A DNA stretch of 64,000 nucleotides, taken from assembly GCA_028673005.1 (NCBI GenBank), contig CM054115.1, positions 196,362,370-196,426,369 of the forward strand. Direction: 5' to 3'. Position 1 is the first letter of the stretch. Each line of letters begins with the position of its first letter. The DNA is from Tanypteryx hageni. Lineage: Eukaryota > Arthropoda > Insecta > Odonata > Petaluridae. The notes beneath the pieces are model-generated. The model was given only the letters and a program-made list of their open reading frames with translations, made no database searches and had not been told where the DNA came from. Shown here piece by piece: positions 34,091 through 46,709 of the stretch. A program made the translations under genes and the position numbers.

Positions 34091-34567
34091 AGGCCAGGGT
34101 ATTGGTTTCAGATCCGTATCACCTTCTCTCTGGCACTATCCAACGGCTAACTACACACACACATACATCACTAAAAACATTTTTAGCAATCATAAATATC
34201 TGTCAGTGGTACATCTTCCATCAAAAGAAATTTGGTAATGCATGGTCGTCTAATACTTACATCAATGTCATCAGCCGTTTTGAACTGTTTTGTCTTTGGT
34301 GCTATCTGGTAGGTGTTTGTAAAGATCTCTGAGAACTTGAGGAAGTTTTAATCTAAAGCTATCTTAAATACAGTAAACTCCCAATTATCCATGCTCAAGT
34401 TATCCAGTTTGCAGATGATGTGTGTATGTTCATTTCTTCTTTTTTCCCTTTTTTAATGAATTTGTTATTTTATAAAATCATGCATTGTGGTATTCAGGAA
34501 CACATTGATATTTTGCACTTGTATGTTGATTTGACATATCTTTCAGAGAAAGAGGAACTGAGATATA
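34091..34567. other. Intron, no gene seen
   Basis: TACAGTAAACTCCCAATTATCC at about 34369 looks like one end of a Tigger-like element, but I could not find its partner. Confidence 0.3.
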
Positions 34568-34719
34568 TAAGATGCTAACTAAAAGTTATGAGAATGTTTT
34601 TATAAACAAAGATTCATTTAACTTATCTAATTTTGCATGATACCCTCTTCTAAGTACTCCCCTTGGGAGTTAATATGCCAAGTCCAGCAATTCTGCCATC
34701 AATGAAAGCATATCTGAAA

Positions 34720-36890
34720 CTCTTCTTACGTAATACTGTGAAGTACCTCCCATGATTGTTGCTGAATCTCCATTTTTAAAATTTTATTTAAATAAATAAA
34801 GCATTATATCTCTTTCCTTTGAATTTCATTTCCATTTTTGGAAACAAGAAGAAGTCACAGGGAGTAAGGCAGTTAGGTTTTTCTTGACCAGAAACAGTTG
34901 GACAGACAGAGCAGTGTGATCAGGCGCATTGTCATGATGAACCAACCAATCTCCATTTTGCCATTTCTCTGGATGTTTTCAGCAGACGTTTTCCTGCAGA
35001 CACCATAGCACTTCAGTGTAATATTGCTGATTGAAAGTTGGTCCAGAGGGGATGAATTTGTGATGCACAACCCCATTGCAGTAAAAAAAAATGACCAAAT
35101 GCACCTGACATTTGAGCGAACTGGTTTGGCTTTCTTTGGATGTGGTGACTGCAGAGATTTCCATCGTGACGACTGCTGTTTTGTTTCTGGATTGTACCCG
35201 TAAACCTACATTTCATCTCCTGTAATGACCTTGGACAAGAAATCTGGGTCATCTTGAACTTGTTGAAGATCACGACAACAAAGAGTTTATTTTCCTTTTA
35301 TTCATCCATTAACATTTGAGGAACAAATTTGGCAGAGATCCTTCACATGTTCAGATCTTCTGATAAAATGCATTCGCAGCTTCTGTAAGAAAGATCCAGT
35401 TTTTCACATAAGCCATGAATGGTGAGATGCCTGTCTTGATGAATTACCGTATTTCTTGGCATATAAGACGCACCGGGGTATTAGACGCATCCCGGTTTTT
35501 TACAAGTTTTTCAGGAAAAAAGTATTTTAGTTCACCAAGTGATTTAGGAAAGGCCACGTCATGTATCATTTCCAGTCATGATTGGGTCCGTATCCTGCAA
35601 CATTTACAGAAAATATTATGGCGTGATATAACATTTTAGATATACTTCATTCTTAAAATAAATAGGGGTGATCTAAAACATATATAATTGTTTCAAGACT
35701 TGTATAGCTAAATGAGCCCTGCGTGAACTTGGCAGTTGTATTAATTAGAACTGTCGGAGTGCGTCGCACATATAGATAGTACCCTTTACCAATAGTACTT
35801 ACTTAAACTTAAGTTCAAGATGATATTTTATATAATGGGATAAATAATAAATGGAATGCATATGTAATAACGATAAGTATGCTCAACTAGTCCTTTTTCT
35901 TCTGCAACTCTTTTTATCTTGTACATAACGATTTTGATCGATACATCCATACCTAACTCCTTCTGTTCTACTATCCATCACTTCCTCCTCTAATTATGAC
36001 CATTTAAGACCAACCTTTCGAAGACTATGTTTCTCTTATCCAATCAGCTTCAGTTTTTCCTCATTTTCTCTATTGACAGATCTTTTTTTTTGTGGAAGGT
36101 GGACCGAAATGACATGCTGCTGCTTGGTTTTCGTGCGTTTTTGCGTATTGAATCTCATGAAGCTTATAACTGATAGTGTAGCCATTGCGATCCCAATACA
36201 TGTAACATTATTTTTCCTAAATAAGTATAAAATATTTATGGCATCTACACAAATTCTATTGTTCCATGGCATTAATCGCAGTATTCAATGGGCCCATTAG
36301 GAACTAAAACATCGCAAACGTACCGAAATTGTACTCACTGTGAGCGGACTTGTATTAAAGCATAATAATGAAAATCCATCATCAGAATTCATGTTGCATA
36401 AGGTATTACTGTATATATTAAGAAAATTTTCACTATTAATTATTAATAATGTATATTTTATTGTTTTTGCAATGAATGACTGCCAAGTATTCCATTTTGG
36501 GGATGAGTGTGCTCGTTAGTGTCATTATTGAGAACAGTAATAATCTTACCTTCAGCGTATAAGATGCAGGCTGATTTTGGGGGTAATTTTTCTGGGAAAA
36601 AGTGTCTTATATGCAAAGAAATACAGTAACTCTCAAACCCTTTCAAAATTTTTAATCTATTCTGCTTGTCAATGGCTGTCCAGAATGTTCTTCATCTTCT
36701 ACAGAAGTTTGTCCATCTTTGAATCTTGAAAATCATCTGTATATTTGTGCTTTTGACAAAGCATCTTCTCCAAAAGTGGTTCGTAACATTTCATGTGTTT
36801 CAGTAGCTGTTTTACCAAGCTTGAAACAAAATTTGATGCATTCTTTGTTCTTTTGAATTGCTCATTTCGAAAGATTGCAGAATTCGTGAT
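34720..36890 (-). pseudogene. Mariner transposase 2, split and degraded
   Basis: From 36890 the minus strand reads KECIKFCFKLGKTATETHEM, then LRTTFGEDALSKAQIYR and FSRFKDGQTSVEDEEHSGQP, the N-terminal helix-turn-helix part. After the insert it continues with HLTIHGLCEKLDLSYRS and LSEDLNM. HKFIPSGPTFNQQYYTEVL follows, then LVHHDNAPDHTALSVQLFL, carrying the second Asp, downstream to about 34740. There are stops near 36800, 36655, 35390 and others. It is a different mariner lineage from that at 1-1178. Confidence 0.85.
35447..36626. mobile_element. TA-flanked inverted-repeat element, 1.18 kb
   Basis: The left end is CCGTATTTCTTGGCATATAA and the right end, reversed, is CTGTATTTCTTTGCATATAA. TA at 35445-35446 and 36627-36628 flanks it. 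The repeats extend through AAGACGC-like sequence. No transposase is recognisable. It is a non-autonomous Tc1/mariner or pogo-type element. Confidence 0.75.
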
Positions 36891-37063
36891 ACACATCTTC
36901 ACTAAAAAGCTTCACAAATGTGACTAATGCAACATAAAATGGTGCATGACAAGGCAAACTATTTGTGAAAGTATAATCGATCACCACGTAACAGGATAAT
37001 TTTTACACTATTATCAGTTACATTGTTACATGAGCATTCTCATAACTTTTAGATAGCACCTCG

Positions 37064-38699
37064 TACGGATTTTTTCCTAACCAGCTCTTGATGTCATTTT
37101 TTTGTGTCTAAGCAATCTCCTGCAGGTAAACAAGCTGCTTATTGATACATATGGGGATAATTTTATTGAACTCTGGCCAGTTCACAATCGCATGTTTTGA
37201 TGACTCATGACTCTCTTAAATAACAGGCACACTAGCAATTTTTTCTTGTATGAACTCATATGGGAAAAGAACACAGGAAATGGATCCAATGGAAGCAGTG
37301 CGCAGTGGCCACATGGAGGAGAATTTCCTGTGCGAATAAACAGAAGTGTTGAGTCTTAACATCAGCTGCAATAGTAATGCACTGCATTAGTCAGTTCTCT
37401 TCATACAGGCATGGTAGGACACAATATCACCTCATCTCAAAAACCAGTCTGTTTCTCAGTGAATGCATACCGTGCTTTCTTGTATACATCCATATCATGA
37501 AAACTAAAAATTTTACTGTAATGGAATCTTTTCTAAAAATAAATTTCAATATTTCTGCACATTTTGTTTGCTTGATGCACCTCTCCAAATCAATTAGGAA
37601 AAATGTTTCCCACTGACCAACTTATTATGTCTCCAGAAAGAAAATTGGAGGAAAGTATAACATTATTCAATTTTAAGGGCGTTTGATTTATCATTTATAT
37701 AATGAAATTTACTAAAATCGAGTGTCATAATTTCACTTAAATGACAAATTCAGCATAATCACAACAAATTCTAGAGGTGGAACTCACTATAGTTAGGAGT
37801 CAGACATAATGAGACTTCACATTCAGCTTTAAATAAAAAAATTGCTTGTGTGGCAGAGTTTTTTTAGCATTTCACATCCAGTTTTTTTCCATCAGAGTTC
37901 AGATGGGAAAAAAATCACTCGAGTGGCTGTAGCCTTAGAATACACAAGCAAGAATATTTTTTCGTCCAGCTGATGACAAATCAAGCCAAGATTATGAATT
38001 ATTTATTAAAAGAAAAGTAAACTGTGATATGTGAAAATGAGTTGAGTAGTAAATGATGCGATAAGCACAGAAAAATATATTTTTTATTATCCATGTTTTT
38101 AATTATTCATGTCTTTTTCATCCTTTGTTAGCTCACATAACCAGGAGTGTCAGTGCAATTTCTAAACTTCTGAATAAAAAAAAATCAGAGGTATTACTTT
38201 TAGGAAAATCCTCTTACATCTGAAGACAGTCATTTTGATATTGAAATATTCTTTAGCCGTCTCATCTCATACCTATTAATGTTGTATTATCTTCTCAATC
38301 TCTATACAGTTATTTTTGCTTAATTTTGCATACTTTGTAATTCACCAAAGAACTTAATTTACTTGTATTATTTCTGCCTTACACATTTTAGCTTGCATAG
38401 TTAATATTTTTATTGACTCCATAGTATATATGGTTCAGTTATTCACCTATTCTACATTTCATTTTACCTTCACATGCTCTATCACAACATCTCTACCTTT
38501 TATCTATCTCTTTATTGACTGCAGTGTCATTTTTATTTTCAGTAATGTTAATGATATTTTGCTTAATTTTATACCATGTTTGATACCCATAAAATAATCT
38601 AGAAAATGCCATGAAATTTTAAAAAATTCAATATCACTGTATAACCTTTACCTGCAATTTATCAGATTTATTTTAGAGATATTTTTGCTGGTCTCTCAG
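37064..38699 (+). other. Intron, no gene seen
   Basis: This is AT-rich intron DNA upstream of exon 3. The open frame at 37377-37616 has no recognisable domain. Confidence 0.4.
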
Positions 38700-38909
38700 G
38701 TTTTGTTGGAAATGAGTCCTGGTTTACCAGTAGAGAAGCATGTACTTAGTTCCAAGCAGTTAGCAGAGCACAGTGATGTAGTTTATTGTTGGTCACCAGG
38801 ACAACTGTTGGAGGCCATTTTAACTGGAGGACTTGAGGCCAAACTAAAAAATCCATTGACTGAAATTGAAGAGTCAATGCTTGATTTGATTGGATTTGGT
38901 GCACCAGAG
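38700..38909 (+). CDS. DAPK1: Host gene internal exon 3, DAPK1-like
   Basis: This 70-codon exon follows TGGTCTCTCAG and ends at a GTATGT donor, phase 0 at both ends. It starts VLLEMSPGLPVEKHVLSSKQ, contains LAEHSDVVYCWSPGQLLEAI, and ends EESMLDLIGFGAPE. It joins exon 2 in frame. From memory of long DAPK proteins it lies before the death domain, and the death-domain exon is not visible downstream in this window. Calling a start at the ATG near 38685 would be wrong, because that codon lies in the intron. Confidence 0.72.
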
Positions 38910-40568
38910 GTATGTTAACATGTTGTATACTTACCCACACTCTGATTTAGTACTGTCAATCTGTTCGATGCTTCATGTCTAAAAAGGCGGGTTAAGCAGA
39001 GAAATAACGCTGCACTTGCTTTGTGAATTGGATTATTTATCTTTTTAAAATCCTTTTTGGAATTTAATTTAAATTCTTCAATTTCAATGCATTTTTTCAA
39101 TAGAATTTGTAATAAAATTGAATATAGACAATATTGTTGTTATTATTGCAGCATATTTGAAATTCAAAGTTAAGAAAAGAATCTTATTATCTTAGGCTTA
39201 CGATTTTAATCATGACTAAACAACTAGATCATATTATCTTTTATATATTTAATCAAATTTTTAGTACATATTTAACACTTTAAGCAAATTTTATTTTGTA
39301 AACCTGCTTATGTTTTACGCTCTGTCCATCCGTCTGTGCAATCAATTAAATTGAAATAGCAATCACATAGTAAGAGATATAAGACTTAAATTTGAAGTGT
39401 TTGTGTTCTATGATGCCATTTATTATTATTACACTGACAAAGAATTTTTTTGAAGAAATCGGTGGGGGGTGGGCAGCAGGGGATGCCTCAAAAATATATA
39501 TATATATATAATCGTAATGATCATCATCACGATGCGTAACACTCGAATGTTGTGAATAACTCGATTATAAATTAACTTAGAAGCCTGAAATTCCTCAGGA
39601 TTTCAGTGTTAACAAATCTATACAATATGATTAAAAATAATTTTGTATTAGGTCACGGGTTGGACTCCAGATGATGAATGTCGTTTCCCATAAGATAACA
39701 GGTATAAATCACGTTTTTGGTTTGAAGCCTTTCATTCTTTTACTCTTTAAAATCTCTTAAAATTAAGTTATCTAAATGAAATTTATGATAAAACATTCCA
39801 AAATGAATGAGAATTCTTATTCTTACCGTCGAATACTCAGTCTCATGCAAATTTGCTCATATTTTGAATCTATACTCGAGTTTTGGTAAATTTTTTAACA
39901 TTTCAATACTAAGATTCTATTGTTATGGGTTTGTTGTCCCAGGCTATTACAGTGTATATATAGTTATATAAAGTCTTAAGGATCGAAAATAAGATTAAAA
40001 CTTGCTCGAAATGACCGAAGATATGAATTGAATGCAAATAAATCGGCCACAGTATTCATGTTATTTATATTTTTTAACTATATTACTAAAATCCTATTTA
40101 TTTGTGTCTCTTTCTCTCTCACTCACTCTTAAATGCTCTATACCTCAGCCATTTTTAAAAGTTCAGCTCTCTTTTTTATCGAGTTATTCAACTAATTTTC
40201 TTGATTTGTCATTTAAAACCAAGTATACGTTCCTAAAAAATATATTCATTTAACTCATGTCATGTCAGGGTGTTAAAATACAAATAACTGGAAATAATAA
40301 TACAGCAGAAAATCAAATAATTAAAAATGTAGTTTATAATGAAGTGTTAAATTAAATGTCATTTAAATTTATCATTTTTGTTAATTTGTTATTAGAAACC
40401 AAATGTATATTCCATATAAAATACCCATATTCAATAAATCCAATATTCAAAACATATTCACTTGAAACTAATCTAAATCCCATAAGTACATGGTAGGAAT
40501 GAAGAAACAGAGAGCAAAGGGAAGGGGATTGGTGAGTGTCAGTGAGCAGGAAGCTTGCCCTCTAGTAT
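38910..40568 (+). other. Intron or downstream host DNA, repeat-rich
   Basis: I see no gene. The part 39297-39730 (TGTCCATCCGTCTGTGCAAT, CGGGTTGGACTCCAGATGA, TTTCCCATAAGATAACAGGT) recurs at 55380-55670. A short (TA)n run lies at about 39488-39511. Confidence 0.5.
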
Positions 40569-41321
40569 CATTATATATCGACATATAAAATATAGGAGGA
40601 TACTAATATTTAGGCACTTCCAGATGAGCTGGAGATTCGAAATTTTTTCCATAGGTAGAATTTTGTGCAAAACCGGCTATAAAAAACGAAAATCTTCAAA
40701 ACATGCAACAATTCGGCCGCTAAAAATTCGCAATTGTTTAAATAAATTTTCAAGGTTTATGTATTTCCGCATGTGCTACGGAGCTCAAATTTTTTTTATA
40801 GGTAGAATTTGTAAAAAAACGAAATAGGGACTATACAAATTTTGATATTTAAATTTGTTTGGCAGTTAAAAATTCTTATAGTTTAAACAAATAGGTAAAT
40901 GTTTAAATACTATGGAGTGAGATAGGGAGTTGAAATTTTTATGTTATTAAGAGAATATTCCATACTAACGATTAAACATTTCATTGTATCCATGAAATCG
41001 TTATTGCGGCCGTTAAAAATGATTTAATTTTAAACAATTTGATAAATGTTATTTTACTTCTAAATGTGCTACAATTTTAAAATATGGCGGAAATGTGTGG
41101 CGTTATTAACCCAATGTGGAATATTTATAATATTCCTAAAATTGTAAAAATTAGTGATAGTTTTATTCTATTATTGTTCCATAAAGAAAAAACAAAAATC
41201 GGTCCAGAGGAGAAACCATATGAATTAAAGAAATATTTCCCATGATAAAATATCTTCCTGAAAAATGAATTTTTTTCAATGTGAGATGAAATGCTTGCAG
41301 CATGCAAGCACCTTTTACTAG
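40569..41321 (+). mobile_element. Helitron array, unit A
   Basis: The proposed 5' end is A|TCATTATATATCGAC. The 3' end is the hairpin TGCTTGCAGCATGCAAGCA followed by CCTTTTACTAG and then T. Hairpin, about 11 bases and CTAG before T is the Helitron terminus. There is no Rep-helicase, so it is non-autonomous. The body has two related halves, each with GCGGCCGYTAAAAATT-like words. Confidence 0.65.
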
Positions 41322-42547
41322 TAACATATATATAACAGGAGGATACTAATGTCCAGCCCAAACTACAGGTGCTAGAGAGCTGAAAGTTTTAGTTTTTGTA
41401 GATATGATGGAGAAACCTACGGATAAAATGAGACATCTTACATAAGTGACATGAGTTCGACTCCAGAAATTCCGAAAGTTGCATTTTTTTCCATAAGAAA
41501 AGCATTGTGCCATTTTTGTAAATTAATTATGGGCACTTGCCGGTAAGCTAGAAAAATGAAATTTTCAGTGTTGCTAGATGGCTGCAATATATATTAGGAA
41601 TTATTGTCACTTTTGCTTACAGTGTCTTGGGTTCGACTCCAGAGACCCCGGAATATCTCCCATAAGTTAGCATGGGAAAACGCAATCCAGTGTGTAGACC
41701 AATCTAATAAGTTTATGAAGCTGAAATTTTGCAAGATTATAGAATTTTTCTCATAACCAACTATAAAAATAAAAAATTTTAAAATTGTTAATTTTTAGGG
41801 GTTGTTTTAACACCATTTGAACATTAAAATATAATAATTTTTATCTTGAAAACTATATGCTCTAGGTTCGAGTTTTTTAAATCAATTTGTAGAAAATTAT
41901 ACATAGAAAAAAAGGAAATTTTGAAAAGTTCAAAAATTCGACCGCTAAAAATTCGCAATTGTTTAAACATATTTTTGAGGTTTATGTATTATCGAATGTG
42001 CTACGAAGCTGAAATTTTTTTACCGGTAGATTTTGTGAAAAAACGAAATAAAAAATAATAGAAATTTTGATATTTTAATTTCTTTGGCTGTTAAAAATTC
42101 TTAAAGTTTAAACTAATAGATAAATATTTAGGTACTTTGGGGAAAGCTAGGAAGCTGAAATTTTAAAGTTAAGTAGAACTCAGTGCATTTAAACTAAACA
42201 ACCTTTGAAAAGCTCCAACAAAGTGTTATTGCGGCCGCATTAAACTTTTGAAACTTTTGAAACAATTAAATAAATATTATTTCACTTCTAGATGTGCTAC
42301 AACTTCAAATTTGAGAAAAATGTGTGGAATTAGCACCTTACATTGGATAAAGTATAATATTCTTAAAATTGCAAATTTAAGGCATTGTTTTAATCAAATA
42401 TTGTTCAATAAGAAAAGATAGAAATTGGGTGCAGAGGTGAAATATTTTGAATTAAAAAATATTTCTAATAATGCTATATCTCTCTGAAATATTAATCTTT
42501 ATCAGGGTCAGATGAAATGCTTGCAGAATGCAAGCACCAACTACTTG
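41322..42547 (+). mobile_element. Helitron array, unit B (longer variant)
   Basis: The first 500 bases differ from the other units, but GGAGGATACTAATGTC near the start and the last 700 bases match them. The 3' end is TGCTTGCAGAATGCAAGCA then CCAACTACTTG, so CTAG has become CTTG. Confidence 0.55.
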
Positions 42548-42560
42548 TAATGATATAGAC

Positions 42561-45500
42561 CAGTGTTTCTCAACTGCTGGTCCGTGGCCGATTACTTGCC
42601 GGTCCGCGAAACTTTGCGGAAAGTTTAAGGAAAACCTTAATATTTTTTATATTGCTATGACTCTGAAGTCTTGTAAAAATAGTTTTCTACTTGCTGCAGG
42701 ATTAAAATCGGCGAAGTTGTGGCTAAATATTAATGCTTAGAGTGCTATAACCGTGCATATTCCGAATGGAGAAGAGGTATTTCGGAATGTGGATTCTATG
42801 AAAAATAAGGACCACGGATATCGGATGTGATTTTTCTGGCATTTTTACTGCTGCATGGGTTTCGTATAAACATTTGCATAGGAGAAAGCAAAGTTAAGGA
42901 AGATTTCCCTACGGCCAGGAGACTCGCCTCATCTTGCATTCATCTCTCGCTATAACCACGCAGAATGGTCACGGGGTCCAAATGCACCAGTATAGAACAA
43001 AAGAAATAGAAAGGTCTACTTTTAGCCGTGCCACTAATCCTCAACAGCTTCGGGTCGCTACCCGAATGTGCCCTTCACCAATTCCTTAAGATATCGCATG
43101 CCGAAAAGACCCCCTCCAATTGCAGAATTGGCCCTTTTGAGAATTCCTGCAGAGCGCTTAGAGTGAGAAGGGAATGTCGGCAGCCTCTACTAAAGATAAC
43201 ATTTTGTCCACCAAGCGCAATATGAAGGGTCATTTCTGAATTGCTTTAAAGAGGTTTTTCCAGTGTGACGTTTTCTCTCGAGGTTATTGGCCATAACCTG
43301 TCATCGCCAGTCCAAGTAAACGTATTTTGTGCACCCTCCGCCACTCCGCGGTTTTGTATTGTGCTTTTTTATATTCGTCTTTGGTGCAGGTTAGTAGTGT
43401 TTTATGTCGATCTATTCAAACATCTAACATTAGATGTTATATTTGATAAACATCATTTCTAAAAGTGGACAAGAATTATATATTCTTATGTTATTTTCAT
43501 TTTTATATCAAAATATTTAACCAGTGGAGTGAAATACTAATTGTCCCCGACATCAGAGGAAAGAGATATAATTCGGCGTGGAATAAGTAAGTAGTAAAAA
43601 TATTTAATTTCGACAGTATATCAGTATAGTTAGTATATGAAAGATGAGTTAAAAATAATTCATTTTTAAGTTTCGATGCTCATGCATTTACAGTGTAAAG
43701 ACATCATTGAAGTTGAAAATTTTCTAGATAAATTATTTTTGTTAGGTATGAAAAATCACAACCCCTGTGGAAAATAAATAGCGATATACACACATTCTTT
43801 TTGTTTCTTTAATGTGATTTTTACGATTCATATAATGGGAAATGAATTCGTCATCTGTAGTATTTAAATACTTGTAATTTTGTAAATATAGTATGGCTAA
43901 TAGCTTACCTTTTAAATGATAATACTAATACGAGTTTTTGATGCTTGCATACTGCAAGAGCTTCATTGTTTTCGCTTTTCAAGTTCATTAAGACTGGTTT
44001 TGTTCGGAGATACAGCAGTCAATATTTAAAATTAGGTTTCATCGTATGTTCGGGATCAGAAATGTTTTTACCAAAACCACAGTGTATAATTTGTGGGGAT
44101 ATTCTGTCAAACGAATGTTTGAAACCTGTAAAGCTTTCGCGTCATTTGAACTCAAAACACCCAGAAATACAAAATAAACCAGTAGAATTTTTCCAACGAA
44201 AATTGCAGGTGGTGAAATCACGAAATAATGTATTTAAAAAGTTTTTTGCTGTAGAAAAGTCCTTATTAAAATCTTCTTATTTGGTGGCCTTTCAAATAGC
44301 TAAATGCAAGAAACCATATTCAATTGGCAAAGAATTGATAAAACCTTGTTTGGTAGAAGTTTGTAATGAAGTCTTAGGTCCAAAAGCCGGAGACAAAATG
44401 AAAACCATACCACTTTCCAATGATACTGTTGAGCGCAGGATTTCCGAATTATCCTCGGACGTTGAAGAGCAGTTGATCCAAAATATCAAAATGTCTAAAT
44501 GGTTTGCAATACAGGTAGATGAGTCAACAGATGTTTCTAATAGAGCAATACTTTTATGCTATGTGCATTTTATTGATTTTGATGCAGGAGATATGAAGGA
44601 AGAATTATTATGTTGCCTTGAACTGCCTTCTCAAACCACAAGCTCTGAAATATTCAACCCAATAAATGAGTACATTGAAAGTAAAGGTCTTGAATGGAAA
44701 AATTGTGTCGGAATATGCACAGATGGAGCAGCAAGCATGACTGGCAGGCATTCTGGAGTAGTAACAAGAATAAGAAAATTCGGTTATGCTAGAATGGTAT
44801 TTACTCACTGCTACATACACCACGAGCATTTAGCAACGAAAAAAATGTCTCCAGACCTAAATGTTCTCATGCAATCAGTAAAAATTGTAAACTTTATAAA
44901 GGGCAGTGCATTGAATTCACGACTTTTTTCTATCTTGTGCGAAGAAATGGGCGCTGATCACGTGCACTTACTACTTCATGCAGAAGTTCGGTGGCTATCG
45001 AGAGGAAAAGTTTTGAAAAGGTTATTTGAACTAAGGCGAGAAGTTGAATTATTTTTACATGAAAAAAAATCGGCATTTGCTGACTGTTTCTGTTGCAAAG
45101 AATGGATAGCAAAACTATCATATTTAGCTGATATATTTTCCCTTGTTAACGAGTTGAATTTGAGTCTCCAGGGGCACATGACAACTATTTAAAATTTGAA
45201 CAATAAAATGGACGCATTTAAAAAAAGTTAACACTTTGATGCACGTGATAGAAATTACGAAATGTTTCCTTTGTTTTTTGATTTTGTGGGTTCGGTGAAG
45301 TTGGATATTGCAAGCATCACGAGAATTATTTGTGAACATCTTGAAGCACTTTCTCGAGCATTCGATGCCTATTACCCACCAGAGGAAGATCTACGATTTG
45401 GAAATTTATGGGTTATAGACCCGTTTATAGTACATGAAAACAACAGGCTGACGAATGCTGAAGAGGAACAACTAATTGAACTATCTTCAGATTTAGGATT

Positions 45501-45938
45501 AAAATCATCCCTTAACTCGACGAGTGTGACTAAATTTTGGCTAAATGTCAAGACTGAGTATCCAGAATTGTATGAAAATGCAGTCAAGTTTTTATTGCCA
45601 TTTTCAACCACTTACTTGCGCGAAATCGCCTTTTCAGCCATGACTGCCATAAAGACAAAAGAAAGATATCGACTTACTGTTAGCCGCGCACTATGTTTAG
45701 CAGTCCAAGAATAGAAAAATTGATTTGCGAGAAGGAGCAGCAGCAATCGCACTGACTATCTGATAAAACTGTGATATTTTTCAAAAATGTAATGTTATTA
45801 GAAGTGTTTTATTCTAATGTTTTAATGAAATTTAATTGAATAAAAATACTGAATGTAAATTGTTAAATTTTACTGGGCCTCGGTGGAATGTTCATAACTT
45901 TTACCGGTCGGCGACTGGTTTTCGGTTGAGAAACGCTG
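42561..45938 (+). mobile_element. hAT element 3, nearly intact, 3.4 kb
   Basis: The 8-bp duplication ATATAGAC (42553-42560, 45939-45946) is exact. The ends CAGTGTTTCTCAAC and, reversed, CAGCGTTTCTCAAC are the classic termini of the Charlie/Buster branch of hATs. The single + strand transposase gene has only two nonsense codons, so this is the youngest-looking DNA transposon in the window. Confidence 0.92.
43945..45714 (+). pseudogene. hAT transposase (ZBED5/SCAND3-like), two stops
   Basis: One frame runs through the whole length, broken only by TAA at 45190-45192 and TAA at 45229-45231. An N-terminal BED finger (CIICGDILSNECLKPVKLSR, HLNSKHPE) is followed by the RNase H-like core. FAIQVDESTDVSNRAILLCY carries the first Asp, CVGICTDGAASMTGRHSGVV the second (CTDG), THCYIHHEHLATKKM the conserved His region, and LLLHAEVRWLSRGKVLKRLF the RW motif. 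The C-terminus (YPELYENAVKFLLPFSTTYL, SRALCLAVQE) is the hATC dimerisation domain. The total length, about 590 residues, is normal for the family. The first ATG at 43945 may not be the true start. Vertebrate ZBED5 and FAM200 genes were domesticated from this branch. Confidence 0.9.
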
Positions 45939-46709
45939 ATATAGACATTCCTTACAGAGGAGGATATAACATACATATATATATAGGAGGATACTAATGT
46001 TTAGGCACTTCCAAATGTGCTGGAGATTGGAAATTTTTTTCATAGGTAGGATTTTGTGCAAAACCGACTAGAAAAAACGAAAATCTTGAAAAAGTGCAAC
46101 AATGCGGCCGCTAAAAATTCGCAATTGTTTAAACAAATTTTCAAGGTTTATGTATTTCCGCATGTGCTACGGAGTTGAAATTTTTTTCATAAGTAGAATT
46201 CGTAAAAAAACGAAATCGGGATTATACAAATTTTGCTAATTTAATTTGTTTGGTAGTTAAAAATTCTTAAAATTTAAACTAATAGATAACTGTTTAGACA
46301 TTACGGGATGAGCTAGGGAGCTGAAATTTTCAAGTTATGTACAGAGTAGTGCATTAACACAAATAAACATTTTAATCTCTCCATAAACACATTGCGGCGG
46401 CCGTTAAAAATGTTTAAAATTTAAACAATTGGAAAAATATTATTTCACTTCTAGAAGTACTACAACTTTAAAATTTGGCAGAAATGTGTAGCATTAGTAC
46501 CCCATAATGGAGAAAGTATAAAATTCTTAAAATTGTAAAGTTTTGGGATTGTTTTAATCTATTATTTTTACATAAGGGAAAAACGAAAATCGCTCCGGAG
46601 TTGAAATATTTAGAATTAAAAAAATATTTGTAATGATGAAATATGAAAAATGAATGTTTTTTTATGTTGAGATGATATGCTTGCAGAATGCAAGCACCAA
46701 CGACTAGTA

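Larger units (their letters stand above)
34568..37063 (-). mobile_element. Mariner element 2, interrupted
   Basis: The ends are inverted: left GCTAACTAAAAGTTATGAGA, right (reversed) GCTATCTAAAAGTTATGAGA, next to TA at 34566-34567 and 37064-37065. It encodes a minus-strand mariner transposase. An 1180-bp element at 35447-36626 splits it. Without that insert it is about 1.3 kb, the normal mariner size. Confidence 0.85.
42548..46707 (+). mobile_element. Helitron array, unit C, split by a hAT
   Basis: A short 5' piece (42548-42560) is cut by hAT element 3 and resumes at 45939 with ATATAGACATTCCTTACAG. It ends in TGCTTGCAGAATGCAAGCA, CCAACGACTAG and T. Without the hAT the unit is about 780 bp. 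Confidence 0.65.

Noticed and set aside
34369..34391. TACAGTAAACTCCCAATTATCC as the end of a Tigger-like MITE.
   Set aside because: No inverted partner was found within several kilobases, so no element can be delimited.
43938..43962. A TGCTTGCATACTGCAAGAGC hairpin at the transposase start, like the reversed Helitron 3' hairpin.
   Set aside because: No CTAG and no other Helitron sequence accompany it, and the stem is imperfect. A chance match or a tiny fragment is more likely.
43945..45192. The 415-residue open frame as a host zinc-finger gene.
   Set aside because: It lies within hAT termini and an 8-bp duplication, and the frame continues past two stops to the hATC domain. It is a transposase and not a host gene.
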